Below are positions 20,940 to 32,807 of a stretch of 64,000 nucleotides of DNA, in pieces. How positions within the stretch are numbered: the first letter of the stretch is position 1; each line of letters opens with the position of its first letter. Origin of the DNA: Suillus spraguei (taxonomy: Eukaryota > Basidiomycota > Agaricomycetes > Boletales > Suillaceae). The DNA lies in the NCBI GenBank assembly GCA_016800925.1, contig JABCPU010000121.1, forward strand, positions 1 through 64,000, in the 5' to 3' direction. The notes under the pieces were generated by a model. The model saw only the letters and a list, made by a program, of their open reading frames with translations, was not told the origin of the DNA and did no database searches. A program made the translations under genes and the position numbers.

Positions 20940-22808
20940 TTAAGCCCTTGAATACATCAATTCGGCTCCTTGGTGAGCATGAGAGTGCTGTTGAAGCTTG
21001 TCAGGCATGTATATAACCATCCATCCTTCATTGATTTCTTGCTGGAAGGTACGATTCATGTATGCTTGGAAAGTTGCTGGGGAATTGCAAAGACCAAAGA
21101 ACATGATGTTCAGTTCGAAGAGGCCGAATTCCATAGTAAAAGCTGCTTTCTAGCGATTGTCGGGGTGGATGCAAATTTTATTATAACCAGACCGAATATC
21201 CATTTTTGTAAAGAACTGTGCATTGTGAAGGCGTGCGACAAGGGAAATAGGAAGTGGGAGTGGGTAAGCATTCTTGACTGTCCAATTGTTGATGTAACGA
21301 TAATCTTGACAGGGGCGCAATTCTCCACTCTTCTTTCCCACAAAGAAGAAACCACTAGCTTGGGGTGATTTCGATTCTGAGATGAATCCTTTCACAACGT
21401 TTTCATCAATAAACGTTTTGACGGCAGTGCGTTCTTTTTCTGATAGTGGGTAAACCTTAGACGTGCAAGGAATAAAACCGGGTTTAGTATTGATCCGATG
21501 ATCAATACCAGGGTATTCAGGAGGTAATTTGTTTAGTCCGTCTTTAGCAAAGACATCTGCAAAGTCATGCAAATAGTCCGTGACCAATTCTTTGAAAGAT
21601 TTCTTTTTCTTCTCCTTCTTGTCTGTCGCAAATTCCTGAGCTTTATTACTGTATTTTGGAGGAGGAAGGGATATTGTGGAGTAGTTGGGAAGTTGTTCGA
21701 GTCGGGAAGTACCATCACGTGTGAGGGGCATATCCATGGATACTTCTTCGATGATTCTCATACTAACCCCATCCATATCATATTCCACAAGGAATTCTCC
21801 ATCTCCAAGCTTGTAAGAGGAAATTTCTCGTACTTCTGGTGTGTGCCAGACATCTTGCATAGTGTTGAATTGTTCATCATCCTTAGTTGGGATCGACGAG
21901 GGCACGGGTTCTTCTTCGTCGGGGACTTCTTCAATTGAAGCTGAGGGGGTATGTTGAAGGGTTTTCAGAGGGACATAGAACTTGGATAGTTTTGGTACAT
22001 TTGTATCTCGTCCAGGAATGTCTTCTTCTGCTTTTCTTTTCCCATACTTTTGTTCTTCTATTGGCCGTTGCTCAATAGGTTCTGGTCCAGTCCGGTATTC
22101 GGGCTCGGATTCATTCTTGCGCTTTTCTGCACGGGGAATCGGTGATACCACTCTCGGTAGTTGTACACGGGGAGTGGGGTCTGTAGTACGCGGCATTCGT
22201 ACTTCCAGTTCAGGATCTTTAGGAATAGGAATAGGAGAGATGCTGAGGGATCTTGGAAGTTGTGAATGCTGCCATTTCTTGGTATGGCAGTGGAAGGCCG
22301 GGGGTAGCCCATTCTTCTTCCAATCGGTATCTACGTCAATATCAATTTTATTTGATTTCGTCGTTCGAGGGAGGACAAGTGTTTCAGTGGCCCAATCTAT
22401 ACTTGGGTTTATTGCGCGTAACCAGGGAATTCCCATAAGGATTTGATCTCTTCTTCCTAGTTTAGTGATATTGAATTTTCCATACATGGTTCGTTCGTCG
22501 ATTTTGACCACTAGGAGACAGTAGTGCGTGATTGGTCCTCCTTTGATAAGAGTTCCATCTGCTGTAGTAACTTGAAATGGTGTTTTGAGTTTTCGCCATG
22601 TGATCTGATGGAGTTTCATGAATTCTTCAGAAATAAATGTTCCTGCTGCACCAGAGTCAATGACAGCAGTAGTGTCGATGGATTTTAAGCGAGTACACGA
22701 GTGGAGGGTGATAGGGACATGAAGTTCTTTTCTTTCACCTACAGCACGTACAAGTCTTAGTAATACATTGGGAGAAACATATGTCAAGTCTTTGTTTCTC
22801 CAATTCAA
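20940..22808 (-). pseudogene. pol: Ty3/gypsy pol fragment: aspartic protease and truncated reverse transcriptase
   Basis: The frame opens at 22808, one base back from the gag stop, and runs 552 codons to a TAG at 21150-21152. It then continues in the same frame to about 20940. VIDSGAAGTFISEEF (near 22640) is a retroviral-type aspartic protease site. RT blocks include RPCQDYRYINNWTVKNAYPL and FTKMDIRSGYNKICI, then FFGLCNSPATFQAYM after the stop. The polymerase box that should read YMDD reads YMPD. Nothing after the RT palm (RNase H, integrase) is present and no 3' LTR is seen, so the copy is truncated at its 3' end beside the palindromic module. Such elements copy through RNA and integrate; this one is dead. 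Confidence 0.9.
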
Positions 22809-23641
22809 AATTCCTCTACAATCCTCCTGACAGTTTCTTCATCTTCTTCGTCCTTGACTTTGGCTTGTCGGAGTGGTGTTTTCTTCTTTCTCTCAGGACA
22901 ATTATGGATACGATGTCCTGTCTTCTTACATCCGAAGCATTGTCCCTTCTTCATGCATTCAGATCTTTCTATGTCGGAGATTCGATCTATGACCATTGTG
23001 TTGGAGTCGCGATTAGGTATGTAATGCGCGTTTCCATAGTTCTTCTTCTTCTGTTGTGGAACATGACGTGTTCGTATTGCTTGAAGACGATGGTGGGAGT
23101 TGTCAATGGAAACACATTGCAGTACAACCTCGTGGAATACTTCTGAGACATCTCCTGGTGCGAAAAGCTTGGTAAGGATTCCCATGTTTAGGCCATCCTG
23201 GAAGAATTGAATCTTGGTTGCATCGTCGGTGATACGGGCCTTGGCCGCAAGGGCCTCAAAGTCGGCAATGTAGGTATGGAGATCACCACTTCCTTGTTTG
23301 AGGTCCCTGAGTTTTGTTAGCGCGGTTCCTTTGGTATCCACTGGGTCGAAGGCTTCTTTAAAGCTTTTCATAAAATGCTGCAATGTCCCATAACCAACTT
23401 TTTGTCCAGAGGTGTCGGTTGACTGAGCATGATCGAGGAATTGTTCCTTCCAAGATTTGGTGTTTTTCTCGGTCATGAAGGATGTAATGAAAATGATTTT
23501 CTGTTTATCGGTGGTGTAAAGCTTTTCGTTGATATCGAAGCACAGATTGCATGATTGGATGAATTCGCGAGAATTGTCACGATCCCCATCAAAACTGGTT
23601 GGAAGACCAATTTTGTATTCGAATTCTTTGGTGGTCGTCAT
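22805..23641 (-). CDS. gag: Ty3/gypsy Gag polyprotein
   Basis: A 278-residue open frame begins at ATG 23641, 129 bp inside the LTR. It has a retrotransposon capsid-like region (FDGDRDNSREFIQSC, WKEQFLDHA, FKEAFDPVDTKGTAL) and one zinc knuckle CFGCKKTGHRIHNC (CX2CX4HX4C) near 22890-22932. It ends TGA at 22807-22805; the pol frame overlaps that stop in the -1 frame, so pol expression would need ribosomal frameshifting. The frame is intact although pol is broken. Gag would form the virus-like particle in the cytoplasm. Confidence 0.88.
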   Translation of the reverse strand: MTTTKEFEYKIGLPTSFDGDRDNSREFIQSCNLCFDINEKLYTTDKQKIIFITSFMTEKNTKSWKEQFLDHAQSTDTSGQKVGYGTLQHFMKSFKEAFDPVDTKGTALTKLRDLKQGSGDLHTYIADFEALAAKARITDDATKIQFFQDGLNMGILTKLFAPGDVSEVFHEVVLQCVSIDNSHHRLQAIRTRHVPQQKKKNYGNAHYIPNRDSNTMVIDRISDIERSECMKKGQCFGCKKTGHRIHNCPERKKKTPLRQAKVKDEEDEETVRRIVEEF

Positions 23642-23770
23642 GATAATGATTCATTTGGTGAGTTATACTTTCTCGGTGCCTACACGCGCTATCTCGCTGT
23701 CCATTAGGGCTTTTATCAGGGTTCAGGGTCGAAGACTGTGTAGTCGACGATCACGTGGACTTTAATCTTT

Positions 23771-24244
23771 TGTTACAAACTGGGGTGGCGTTACCAGCGA
23801 CAGTGAAAAGACACTGACGGTCTGCTGGGAAGTTCTACAATGTCCAGAAGAGGACAAGGGGAAATACAAGGAACGCGTTCCGAGTACGATCAAGGGTTCA
23901 GCCTCAAAGACAAGTCTAAGAGGTTCTACAAGAACAGAGACTAAGGCTAAGGAGTGCTTAGACTCGGAGACGATTCTAGACGACTTAGGTTGGAGACCTA
24001 AGTGAAGGATATTCCAGGTAAAACCCAGTAAGATTAAAGTAAAGTATCAAGCATAATACAACGTGCTTAAATAGGTCAATATGTGCGCACAGACCAAGAG
24101 AGACGTGAGAACGTAAGTGCGTATCCAAAGAAGGAAGGCAACTATAGTACAGATGCATTGAGCATATGAGTCAGAGTCACATTATGTAATATACAAGTAA
24201 AGGAGACAAAGAGAAAATGAATAGGGGCACGTACGACTGTAACA
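23771..24244 (-). repeat. LTR (5') of the Ty3/gypsy element
   Basis: On the minus strand it starts TGTTACAGTCGTACG at 24244 and ends CCAGTTTGTAACA at 23771, giving TGTTAC...GTAACA ends and 474 bp. It is closely similar to the solo LTR at 32332-32807. The gag start lies 129 bp downstream. The flank 24245-24540 shows no matching 3' LTR and no gene I can name. Confidence 0.88.
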
Positions 24245-24539
24245 ATCTTCGGCAATCTCCACGAACCCATGTGGCATCCTCAAGCAAGATTCACTGTCCG
24301 TCCAATGTCCATCCAGTCTCGCCAGTACGTTATGTTTTGTAAACTGAAGTGCAGTCTTATTACATGTCTGCTGTGTGTTTATCCTATCCCTTCCATTTCC
24401 ATAGCTATTCCTTTCATATAAAATTCCTAGGTACCTGTACTCATTCCTTACTTCCCTCCTATAGTACACATGGTACTTAGGAATAGTCACCACTACTGTC
24501 TCTACTGAATAAAGTCCTTTACCAAAGTCACTGTCTCCT

Positions 24540-24968
24540 TAAGAATTGCTTTACTGCTGCACACACTACCGCTCTTTACCGCTTTCCTGCGCTTCACCGC
24601 TAGCACTACCGCTTTCTCACACTTCACCACTACACTACCGCTTGTTTTACTGCAGAAGTTCCCATGCTTACCGCAGTTTTACCGCTCGTACTACCACAGT
24701 TTTACTGTTCATGCTACCACTTGCCTACCGCATTCCCACACTTACCGCTAGTTTTACCACAAGTTTCCCATGGACCAGAGGTCACCGCTAGCATCTTGCT
24801 ACCTCCGACGGCATTCTTGCACCTCAGGTTGGACATTATTGAACTATATTAACTTAGCATTTCCTTTAGGGTTGAACATCAAGTGAAGCAGACTAGGTAG
24901 AGTGCAAGACTCACATACTAGCTTAGGCCGTGGTTTATCTACAGCCCAGGCTAGATTGTATCTTTACA
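24540..24968 (-). repeat. Third terminal module with TACCGC-rich interior
   Basis: 24540-24830 is a loose repeat of TTACCGCT, CACTACCGCT and related octamers. 24850-24968 matches the outer part of the KDZ terminal module: GCAAGACTCACATACTAGC, GTGGTTTATCTACAGCCC, and the end AATCT or GTATCTTTACA at 24968. It directly abuts an LTR fragment. No partner copy of the element it belonged to is visible here. Confidence 0.65.
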
Positions 24969-25205
24969 ACAAGTCAGAAATGAGACATAGGTAACGGATC
25001 AATAAGCAGGAAGGAAATATACATAGCCGGAATACCAGAGACAGGAGGATTGCCGAAAGGAGGTAGATGCAGATGTTCATAATGAATTTAGAGTGCGGGA
25101 AGTAGGAACTTTCAGATGGGTGGTCCAGATAGGATCTGTGGACTGGACAGAAGCAGGATTGATTGGATCTGATTGGATCTGAGATCAGATGTATGGTATA
25201 TGACA
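24969..25205 (-). repeat. Truncated copy of a second LTR family
   Basis: This matches the end of the 30588-31215 LTR: shared blocks include AGCCGGAATACC, GATAGATGCAGAT or GTAGATGCAGAT and TGGACTGGACAGAAG. Read on the minus strand it starts TGTCATATACCATAC at 25205, inside Helitron coding sequence, and is cut off at 24969 by the terminal module. About 390 bp of the LTR is missing. Confidence 0.8.
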
Positions 25206-27221
25206 TATATTAAGACAGTACTTGGCCTGCCATTCAAATGATAATGATGTCAAATGTGATGCGTCCTTGAAACCTCCAATTCCATATGGATACAGCATTG
25301 GATACATTCCTGGAAAGAGATGGGAGTTGTTGTACTCGGGGACAGCATTTGCACTATGGTGGACAACGAGATCAGGATGAATCATATTTTGAATGGCAGA
25401 AGTTGTGAATGTTCTACCACTAATTTTGTTGCACTCAGGATCAGATACACTCATTTTTTCAACCAGCATTATTATTTCGGTTTTTGCAGGATTGTTTGAG
25501 AGCACACTCGAGACTTCTAATAATTTGGCCGGATGGGTTGCAAAACCAGCAGTCTCTGACCTGAAAACACGCTGAGCATCAACCACATGATCCTCCACCA
25601 CACGCTCATGTAGACCAGGAAGGCAGCCATCCACTAAATGTTGGTCCAATATAGATGAATCTAATTCAATATTGGCATACAGACAGTTGTGATTCTTCAA
25701 CCATATGAGAAAAGACCAGATTTTTTGTTTGTGGACACAGAACAATGTGCCCATGCAATTCGGGTCAAACTTTTCAGGACCAATGAAAATGACACTCAGA
25801 AACCCATTGATGTCTGCAGGGGTCCACGGCAACACAGAAACAGTAGACATAACATTCATGTCATGTGCACAGGTATTTCCATGGAAAACCTTATGCTGCA
25901 ACAAATCAGATAATTGAAATAGACAGGTGACATGTGCAGTAATGGAATATATAGTGCAGATCTTCTCCTCAACCCAGGTCAGATCACGAAATTGATCAGG
26001 AAGGGTGCCATGAAACAACCCATTTGCAAGTGTTAATGAAGGCATCTTATTCTTTGTCAAGGAAGATTTGCAATGCAGACATACTTTGAGTTCAATGGCC
26101 TTCGAATTTTCAAACACTATCCCACGTTTCTCCAACATAAGACCATCAATGAGATCATTGTCAAAAGTGAAACATGTCGACATGCACTGAATCACACACT
26201 TTTCAACAACAAAGTCGTCCAAGACACGGAGTAAGTCTAGATTCATTGACAATATATCCCCTGATAAATGAACATCAACAGCATCTCTGTCATACTGTGA
26301 ACACACAGCACATACGAGCAGCTCGGTCCATGTCATTTTTTCCATGTAGTCATTCAAACATTTAAAAAGGACATTCTTTGAAATAGGCATTGGCCAATCC
26401 CACTCTCGATCTGTACAAATATTTCTTATCTCTGCCAGTACATTCTGTTTGCTTTCTAGACAGGCTGATATGTCCTTGACAGGGCGCAAGACAATTTCCT
26501 GTGAGAAGTGTTCAGTGATGAGCATGCCAAACTCATGAGTGAGAATCTGACAGAAAGCAGCCTTATCCGAGAGTGAGTAACAGCTCAAGAATGGAAAATA
26601 TGCAAAATAAATATCACCTAAAACACTTGAACCAGCATGAAGTAAGTATAGTGCACGTTGTTGAACATAATCAGCAAGTGCATTACATTTTTTGCAATGA
26701 GAGTGCTTGTTGTAGAGCATGCGATAGTGTGGCGCCAATCGACGAATACATGTCTGGATGTCAGTGCATTTCAGCTTCTCTAAATGGCAAGCAAGATCAT
26801 TGACAGATGCCACAATCCATGGTAAAGACATGGCTTCAGAGGCTCGTACAACTGCTGAACCATGAGCAAGTGATGCGCTGATAACAGGAGGAGTGCATAG
26901 AGCTGTCACCACCTTGTGACCATACAAGTTCTGAATATCGGCAGTTAGTAAAGTCCCTCGTAATTTTGTGCAATCAGGTGGGGGTGATGATGTGGCCAAG
27001 AGACTCTCCAAGAGGGATTCATCTGACATGCTTGCGAGTTGTGTGTGTTGAGAACTGAAATATGAAGGAATTGCATCAACGCTGTGTTCTTTATTATTTT
27101 GCACACCTGATTTTTTAGTACCAACATGCAATGTGACACCATGGAGAACAGGTGCAGACAAAGCAGACAAATTTTCAGTGTAAGAAGCATCAGTGTAAAA
27201 CAAACCATTGAGGATCATCAT
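25206..27221 (-). pseudogene. Helitron protein N-terminal region (DUF6570-like), truncated by an LTR
   Basis: An open frame of about 672 codons from ATG 27221. The block LKVCLHCKSSLTKNKMPSLT, then FRDLTWVEEKICTIY, FHGNTCAHDMNV and VSVLPWTPADINGFLSVIF is the conserved N-terminal domain that precedes Rep in basidiomycete Helitron helicases. The last codons of the open frame (to 25185) are read from the LTR that starts at 25205, so the Rep and helicase parts are missing. The frame before that point has no stop, suggesting recent truncation. It is not the missing half of the fragment at 1-1105, which lies on the opposite strand. Confidence 0.85.
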
Positions 27222-28627
27222 TTAGTCTGGACATGATGCATGGACAGCAGTTGGGAGGGGAGAGCCTTGTTGAACAGCTTCTCAATAATTCTTGAAACAT
27301 TTGAATACACTACAGTGCACATATGCAGCACACTCAAAATGGGACCAAGCAAAAGTCATTGAAACATCGTCCAGATGAACAGACAGACCTACCCCATCGA
27401 AAAATACAGCCACTGTGACGGATTGATAATGGGGACTGCATTTGAAACATAGGCTGCTACCATGGAAGGCCAGAGATCACTGTAACCAACAGCAAAAATT
27501 TTCAGCAGTTGCATATACAAATTCATGATATTGTGGGTAGTACAGAGCATCGTAAAACAGATGATATGATTGTATGTCATGAAGGATGTTGTGAGGTGGG
27601 CAATCTTTAGCATCAAGTACTCGAGGTGCTGTACTGGGGTGTTTGGAGAGAAACACAGTCATTCTGAAATATTGTCAATAAAACAAGCAGACAGAGAGTT
27701 GTAGACACAGCAGACTTTGAGTTTGAGTTTGTCGAGTAATTCAAGTTCCACAAGTATATTATTAATGTTAACAACAATGACAACTGTCATCTATTGTTGT
27801 ATGTATTTGTATTTATGTACCTGCATCAACAAATCATCAATCACATCATCAACTGTACAGTTTCTGGTGGAAAGTGTTCCCACAAATCATAGTACAGGTG
27901 CCTGTAGAAATTGTATCCTACAAGACCCTCCTCCCACTTCATGGGAAGTCGGGGATAGCTCTAGCAAATCACTGAGCCCTTGTAAATGTGCAGGCCTAGT
28001 AAGGCACTGCAGCCATTCTATTCAAACAATGTGATGCTAATAACCGACAACAAAAAACTACTATAAAACAATGTTGACATTGTCACTGCCTGCTGCACTG
28101 TCCTGAAACTCACCCATCATCCCCACATCAGCCCATTCCTCTAGCATACTCTCCAGTTCCTGATGATGCTCAGGGGTATTCATCAATGCATCAACCAACT
28201 TTCATAGGGACTTGAAATCAGACCTGCATTTATCAGCAGACAGGAAAAAGCGCATACTGTCATCATTTATGCAAACAGCTGTAAGTAAGTTGAGATTTTC
28301 CTGATGCTAGTTCCGATCAGGGTAACTTTCAGCCCAAATTCATTGCCCCAGGGTCTGCTGAAGTGCTCTTGATGTCACAATATTGTGCGCTGAACACGTC
28401 CAGCTCTTCAACTGGACAACTCAACTGTTGGTGGGAGTACGCCCAAACTACTGCAGCCTCAGTAGGCTCTGGTGATCAAATGTGTGGACTCGGAAGTATT
28501 CTTCGCCTGCACACAAAGTCAGCACACATCAGATCCCTGGGCCTGTGCTGCAGAGAAAAACCTTGGCTTGACCTGGTTCTCTGTCTGTGACTGGGTGCTC
28601 TCAGACATGTCATTGAAATGTGTTATT
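27222..28627 (-). other. Gene-poor stretch with decayed coding fragments
   Basis: Upstream of the Helitron frame. Minus-strand fragments such as NILHDIQSYHLFYDALYY (about 27540-27600), LWPSMVAAYVSNAVPIINP (about 27415-27470) and NTPEHHQELESMLEEW (about 28140-28190) look like protein remains but are broken by stops and shifts. I cannot assign them. It ends at the left end of the CACTA-like element. Confidence 0.4.
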
Positions 28628-29265
28628 AGGGGAGCTCAAAGTTGAACGCCCAATGCCCAAGCCCAATCTTGTGACTGAAATGAGTATACCTTGAGTATAC
28701 CTGGAATAAATAGAGGTAAATAGGGAATAAAGCTACTGGTGAGATAAGCTAAACCTTGTCCTTATAAAACTTCCTGATCATTATAACAACATGTTTGGTG
28801 CTTACAGCTGTTTTCATAAATATGCGGAATCACAAAAGTTGAAACTCGCGCGTCAGAAATGACTGGCCAGGACCCCATAAGCACTTGAGTGACAAATTCA
28901 GCACCTATTCAGAGTGCTTCGTGATGTCGTCGCCATCACCCTCCATTGAGATACCTCAATTTAGGGCTATATTCATTGTCCATACATACACAAATACTGC
29001 TACTGAAACTAATGGCAAAGCAAAGTCCAAAGAACCAAGGAGGTCAAGTCTACAAAAGTCAAGGAACTTGTATTCTAAATCTCTGAGCCCAACTACCTGA
29101 CTATCATCCTTGCAAAACATGACAAGTCACAATACAGGGTTATTGAGAGGGAAAAGTATGGTTTAAAGTATCACATTCATGAGACTTACCACATGTTCAC
29201 GCAAGAATCAGACAAAGCACTCACTCGTGACTAGTTTTTCGATAATGTCATAGGCAATGATCCCA

Positions 29266-29883
29266 TCAAGAGTCAGGATTGGCAGGATTGAGTAGTGTTT
29301 GCCTTGCATGAAACATTTCCTTTGGACACACCTTGGACAAAATGGTCATTACATACCAATAGAAGCAAATTTTGACGTACCTTGTTCCAATTTTTGATCT
29401 CCCATGGCGTCGAATAGTTGTTCTTTCATCTTTTGCAGCCTCATCTCCAAACATCAACTTTTCCGGGTCAGGTGCTATCTCAGTAATACTATTTATGAAA
29501 ATGGCACATAGTTCCTTGTTCCTTTCAAGCACATACACCGAAATACACTTGCGATTGACATGCAGTCGACAAAATGTGTGAAAAAGTGTTGGTATGGACA
29601 CAAACACACCATGGCAAGAGTGTAATTAATGTTGTAGCTCATCAAGATAGATAGTGGGATGATGACAGAGGATAGTTGTAATGAATGCGATGTCATTGAC
29701 AGTGAGGCTGCGATGCCGGCCTTGATTGCTGCAGTGGTACTATGAAACTAAGGGAAAAAGTTGCAAGACTTTGTATATGAGAGTCTTCTTGACCCCAAGC
29801 AGATGGCATATATGCTTGACAGAATGCCTATGTTGATGTAGAATAGGAATTTGAGCTTTCAAGTCTGCTGAAACAGTGCATGG
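29266..29883 (-). pseudogene. Tc1/mariner-like DDE transposase fragment
   Basis: The minus-strand reading begins near 29883 with SADLKAQIPILHQHRHSVKH and ICHLLGVKKTLIYKVLQLF, a helix-turn-helix type N-terminus. It is interrupted by a stop and shifts, then continues FRLHVNRK-like sequence (CRLHVNRKCISVYVLERN) and MFGDEAAKDERT, which contains the first catalytic Asp region of basidiomycete Tc1-like enzymes. The later D and E blocks are absent. The fragment lies within the CACTA-like element and is dead. Confidence 0.65.
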
Positions 29884-30179
29884 TGGCATACTAACTATGA
29901 CAGGGAGTATTCAGCCCCAGTGAAAATTGACAAGTTAGAGGTAGATAGGTAGCAATAGACACCTAAGCACCAAACAAAATAGATAGAAATCTAAACAATT
30001 TGAGATGACAAAATGCAAAGTTATGCAGAATGCAAATTGAGACACAGTGTTTCGAAACTTTGCAAAATGCAATGAAATTTTGCAAACAACTTTGCAAATT
30101 GTTACTACTTCGCAAATTGTTACTGCAATATTGCGCTTAGATCAGTTTTTGCAATCAAGATTCAAATCACTCCAAGTCC

Positions 30180-30587
30180 ATGCATCCTAACGAAGTCGGA
30201 ATATACAAACTGCATGATGGTACCAAAATTCATGTATGCGACTGTGATACCTGTCTGCACAAGCATGGAGGCAAGCCCAAGCAAGTCCATCAAAACACTT
30301 ACTTCACACATAAGCCAGCCAGAGCCGCTAGGCTATTTCCACCACCACCCCCTGCTGAACTTGTAGCAGCTGTCCCTTCATCCAGCAAGCAAAGTCTGGA
30401 CATGTGTGATGACAACAAGCAAGAGCCTGCACCTAGGAAGAAAGGATGCCAAATGGACATTGTTAAGACCGTACTCAAGGGTGAAAGATCCGAAGAGCTT
30501 TGGCCTCAGTTCGTGCACTGTGCCCCTTTCCCGAGTAATGCCCCTTATTTCAGAGGATAGGTATACATCCAAATATCCAGAAGGAGT
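30180..30587 (+). pseudogene. tnp2 transposase gene, N-terminal fragment
   Basis: An open stretch from ATG 30180 reads CDCDTCLHKHGGKPKQVHQN, then Pro-rich and charged sequence (LFPPPPPAELVAAVPSSS). N-terminal regions of this kind, with a Cys/His cluster, start many basidiomycete tnp2 proteins. It stops at 30558-30560 and is followed 27 bp later by an inserted LTR. The upstream 29890-30179 is AT-rich, with repeats of TTTGCAAATTGTTACT. Confidence 0.55.
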
Positions 30588-31215
30588 TGTATGACGGATC
30601 TGGACATCTGAAGGTATCGGATATGATACATGTGAAGGTTATCCAGAACATAGAAATGGAACAGGGATTAAGGCTAGTCTCGGAATGAGTTCCTAACTAG
30701 AAACTAACAGAGGTAGACTATCTGAAGATAGAGTCGGAGATATAGACTAAGGAATCAATCCCAAGTCTTGGAAGATGACTAGAGCTGCAAGTAACTCAAG
30801 TCCGGAGGAAAGGATGAGCAGAATCTAAGATGATATTTGAACTAAGGTTCTACAGAGATCTACAAGTAGTTTATATACTGTAAGTATCTAGTATGGATAA
30901 TCAACAAGTCCAGGACCAAGGGCTATGTACAATGTATAACAGAAGTCTATTAGTTAATGCACAGCGAATCAGTAAGCACAAGTCGGAAATGAAACACAGG
31001 TAACAGATCAGTGATACAGGACGGAAATATACACAGCCGGAATACCGGAAACAGGAGGAATGACGAAAGGAGATAGATGCAGATATCCACAAGGGAGTTA
31101 GAGTGCGAGAAGTGGGCACTTTTAGATGGGTGATCCGGACAGGATCTGTGGACTGGACAGAAGTAGGATCGATCTGATCTGATCGGATCAGAGATCAGAA
31201 GTATGGTATATGACA
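30588..31215 (-). repeat. Solo LTR of a second LTR family, inserted in the tnp2 gene
   Basis: Read on the minus strand it runs from TGTCATATACCATAC (31215) to CCGTCATACA (30588), 628 bp with TG...CA ends. An internal TATATAAAC near 30867-30878 (minus) could be its promoter. Its first 237 bp match 24969-25205. The flanks GGAGT and GACAT do not form a clean 5-bp duplication, so recombination between two copies is possible. No internal element sequence remains. Confidence 0.75.
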
Positions 31216-32331
31216 GACATCCACAGTGACCTCCCTGGGCCAGATAATTATATACTACGTGATTCTGACAATGACAAGGTCCCTGATCTACACATTGATG
31301 GTAAGTAATATATTCTCACCACTCCAATAACAATGAAGCTGATTATATGCAACCAATCCAGATAGCTCCTATGAGCCTGCAATATACAGTTCAGCCCACG
31401 ACATGTCCAATGCTGTTGATCGCATTGAAGGTAAGTTATATATTCATAGTACTGCTATTATTGATGATTTGAACTCCATTCAGATGCTATCTACGAGCAT
31501 GAGCCTGCAATCGGCCACAGCCCAGACCATGATGTCCATCAGGCTGATTTTGATCGCCTCGAGGACACCTCTCACATTGACACAGGGCACAATGACACCA
31601 ATGAGCAAGTAGATATCAAGGAAGCTCATCCTGAGAACCCAGATATCAAGGCTGTTGGTCCTCATCACAACAAAGCAGGCATGGCTGACTCAGGGCAAAC
31701 TATGGGCTGGACGGATGAAGTGGCACAGCTCGAAGATGCACAGCATGCAATGGCATTCATTAATGCCTTGAGAAAGGCTTCTCTGGATGACGTACATTGC
31801 TGACTACCTCCAGAGGCGATAGATAGGATCCGAAACCCTCCTCATGAGCTACCTGATACAACAGATCCTAACCTCCTACTATCCTAAAATATTACTTTGC
31901 CGACATGACAATCAAAGCCTACAATACTGTCCACAATGCAACCATGGAATGGCACCCCGAAGACGAAATATATAGCTACTACTCTGCTAAGCAAGCCATT
32001 TCAGAACTTAGTGGTGTCATGCCAATCATCCATGATATGTGCATCAACACATGCCTTGCATTCACAGGCCCATACTCTGACCTCAATAACTGTCCTAGAT
32101 GTGGTGAAGATCAATGTGATCCCAAAAAAAGCAAGCCTGATAAAAAGGTAGCATGTCAAGCATTTGATACCTTTCTGATTGGTCCCCAGCTCCAGGCTCT
32201 ATGGCGTCATCCAGACCAAGCCAAGAAAATGCGCTGGCATGAGGAGTATACGAAAAAGATCTTCAATGAGTTGAAGACAACTAATAATGTCCCCGATGTA
32301 TATGAGGACGTTCTCTACAGCAAGCAGTATC
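31216..32331 (+). pseudogene. tnp2 transposase gene, middle fragment
   Basis: 31216-31860 contains short acidic exons separated by GT-AG candidates (GTAAGTAATATATTC at 31301, GTAAGTTATATATTC at 31430) and a stop at 31801. 31905-32331 is an open stretch: MPIIHDMCINTCLAFTGPYS, then CPRCGEDQCDPKKSKPDK and FDTFLIGPQLQALWRHP. The Cys pairs and IGPQLQALWR are typical of the tnp2 family (Pfam Transposase_21 group). The frame runs into a solo LTR after codons for SKQY. Confidence 0.8.
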
Positions 32332-32807
32332 TGTTACAATTGTACATGCCCCTATTCATTCTCCCTTTGTTTCCTTACTTGTATATCATGTCACATGACT
32401 CTGACTCATATGCTCAACGCATCTGTACAACACATGCCTTCCTTATTAGGATACGCAGTTACGTTCTCATGGTTACTTGGTCTGTGCGCACATATTGGCC
32501 TATTTAAGCACAGTGTACTTGTAGTAGATTCCCTACTTTAATCTTACTGGGTTTTACCTGGAATCTCCTTCGCTTAGGTCTCCAACCTAAGTCGTCTTGA
32601 ATCGTCTCTAAGTCTAAGCACTCCTTAGCCTTAGTCTCTATTCTTGCAGAACCTCTTAAGACTTGTCTTAGAGGCCGAACCCTTGATCGTACTTGGAACG
32701 CGTTCCTTGTACTTTCACCTTGTCCTCCTTTGGACATTGTAAGAACTCCCCAGCAGACCGCCTGTGTCTTTTCACTGTCGCTGGTGACGCCACCCCAGTT
32801 CGTAACA
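32332..32807 (+). repeat. Solo LTR of the local Ty3/gypsy family with perfect 5-bp duplication
   Basis: It begins TGTTACAATTGTACATG (32332) and ends CCCCAGTTCGTAACA (32807), 476 bp. The host sequence GTATC occurs directly before (32327-32331) and after (32808-32812). It is closely similar throughout to the LTR at 23771-24244, including CTTACTGGGTTTTACCTGGA and GAACGCGTTCCTTGTA. It is in plus orientation and splits the tnp2 frame, which resumes in the same phase if LTR and one GTATC are removed. Confidence 0.95.
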
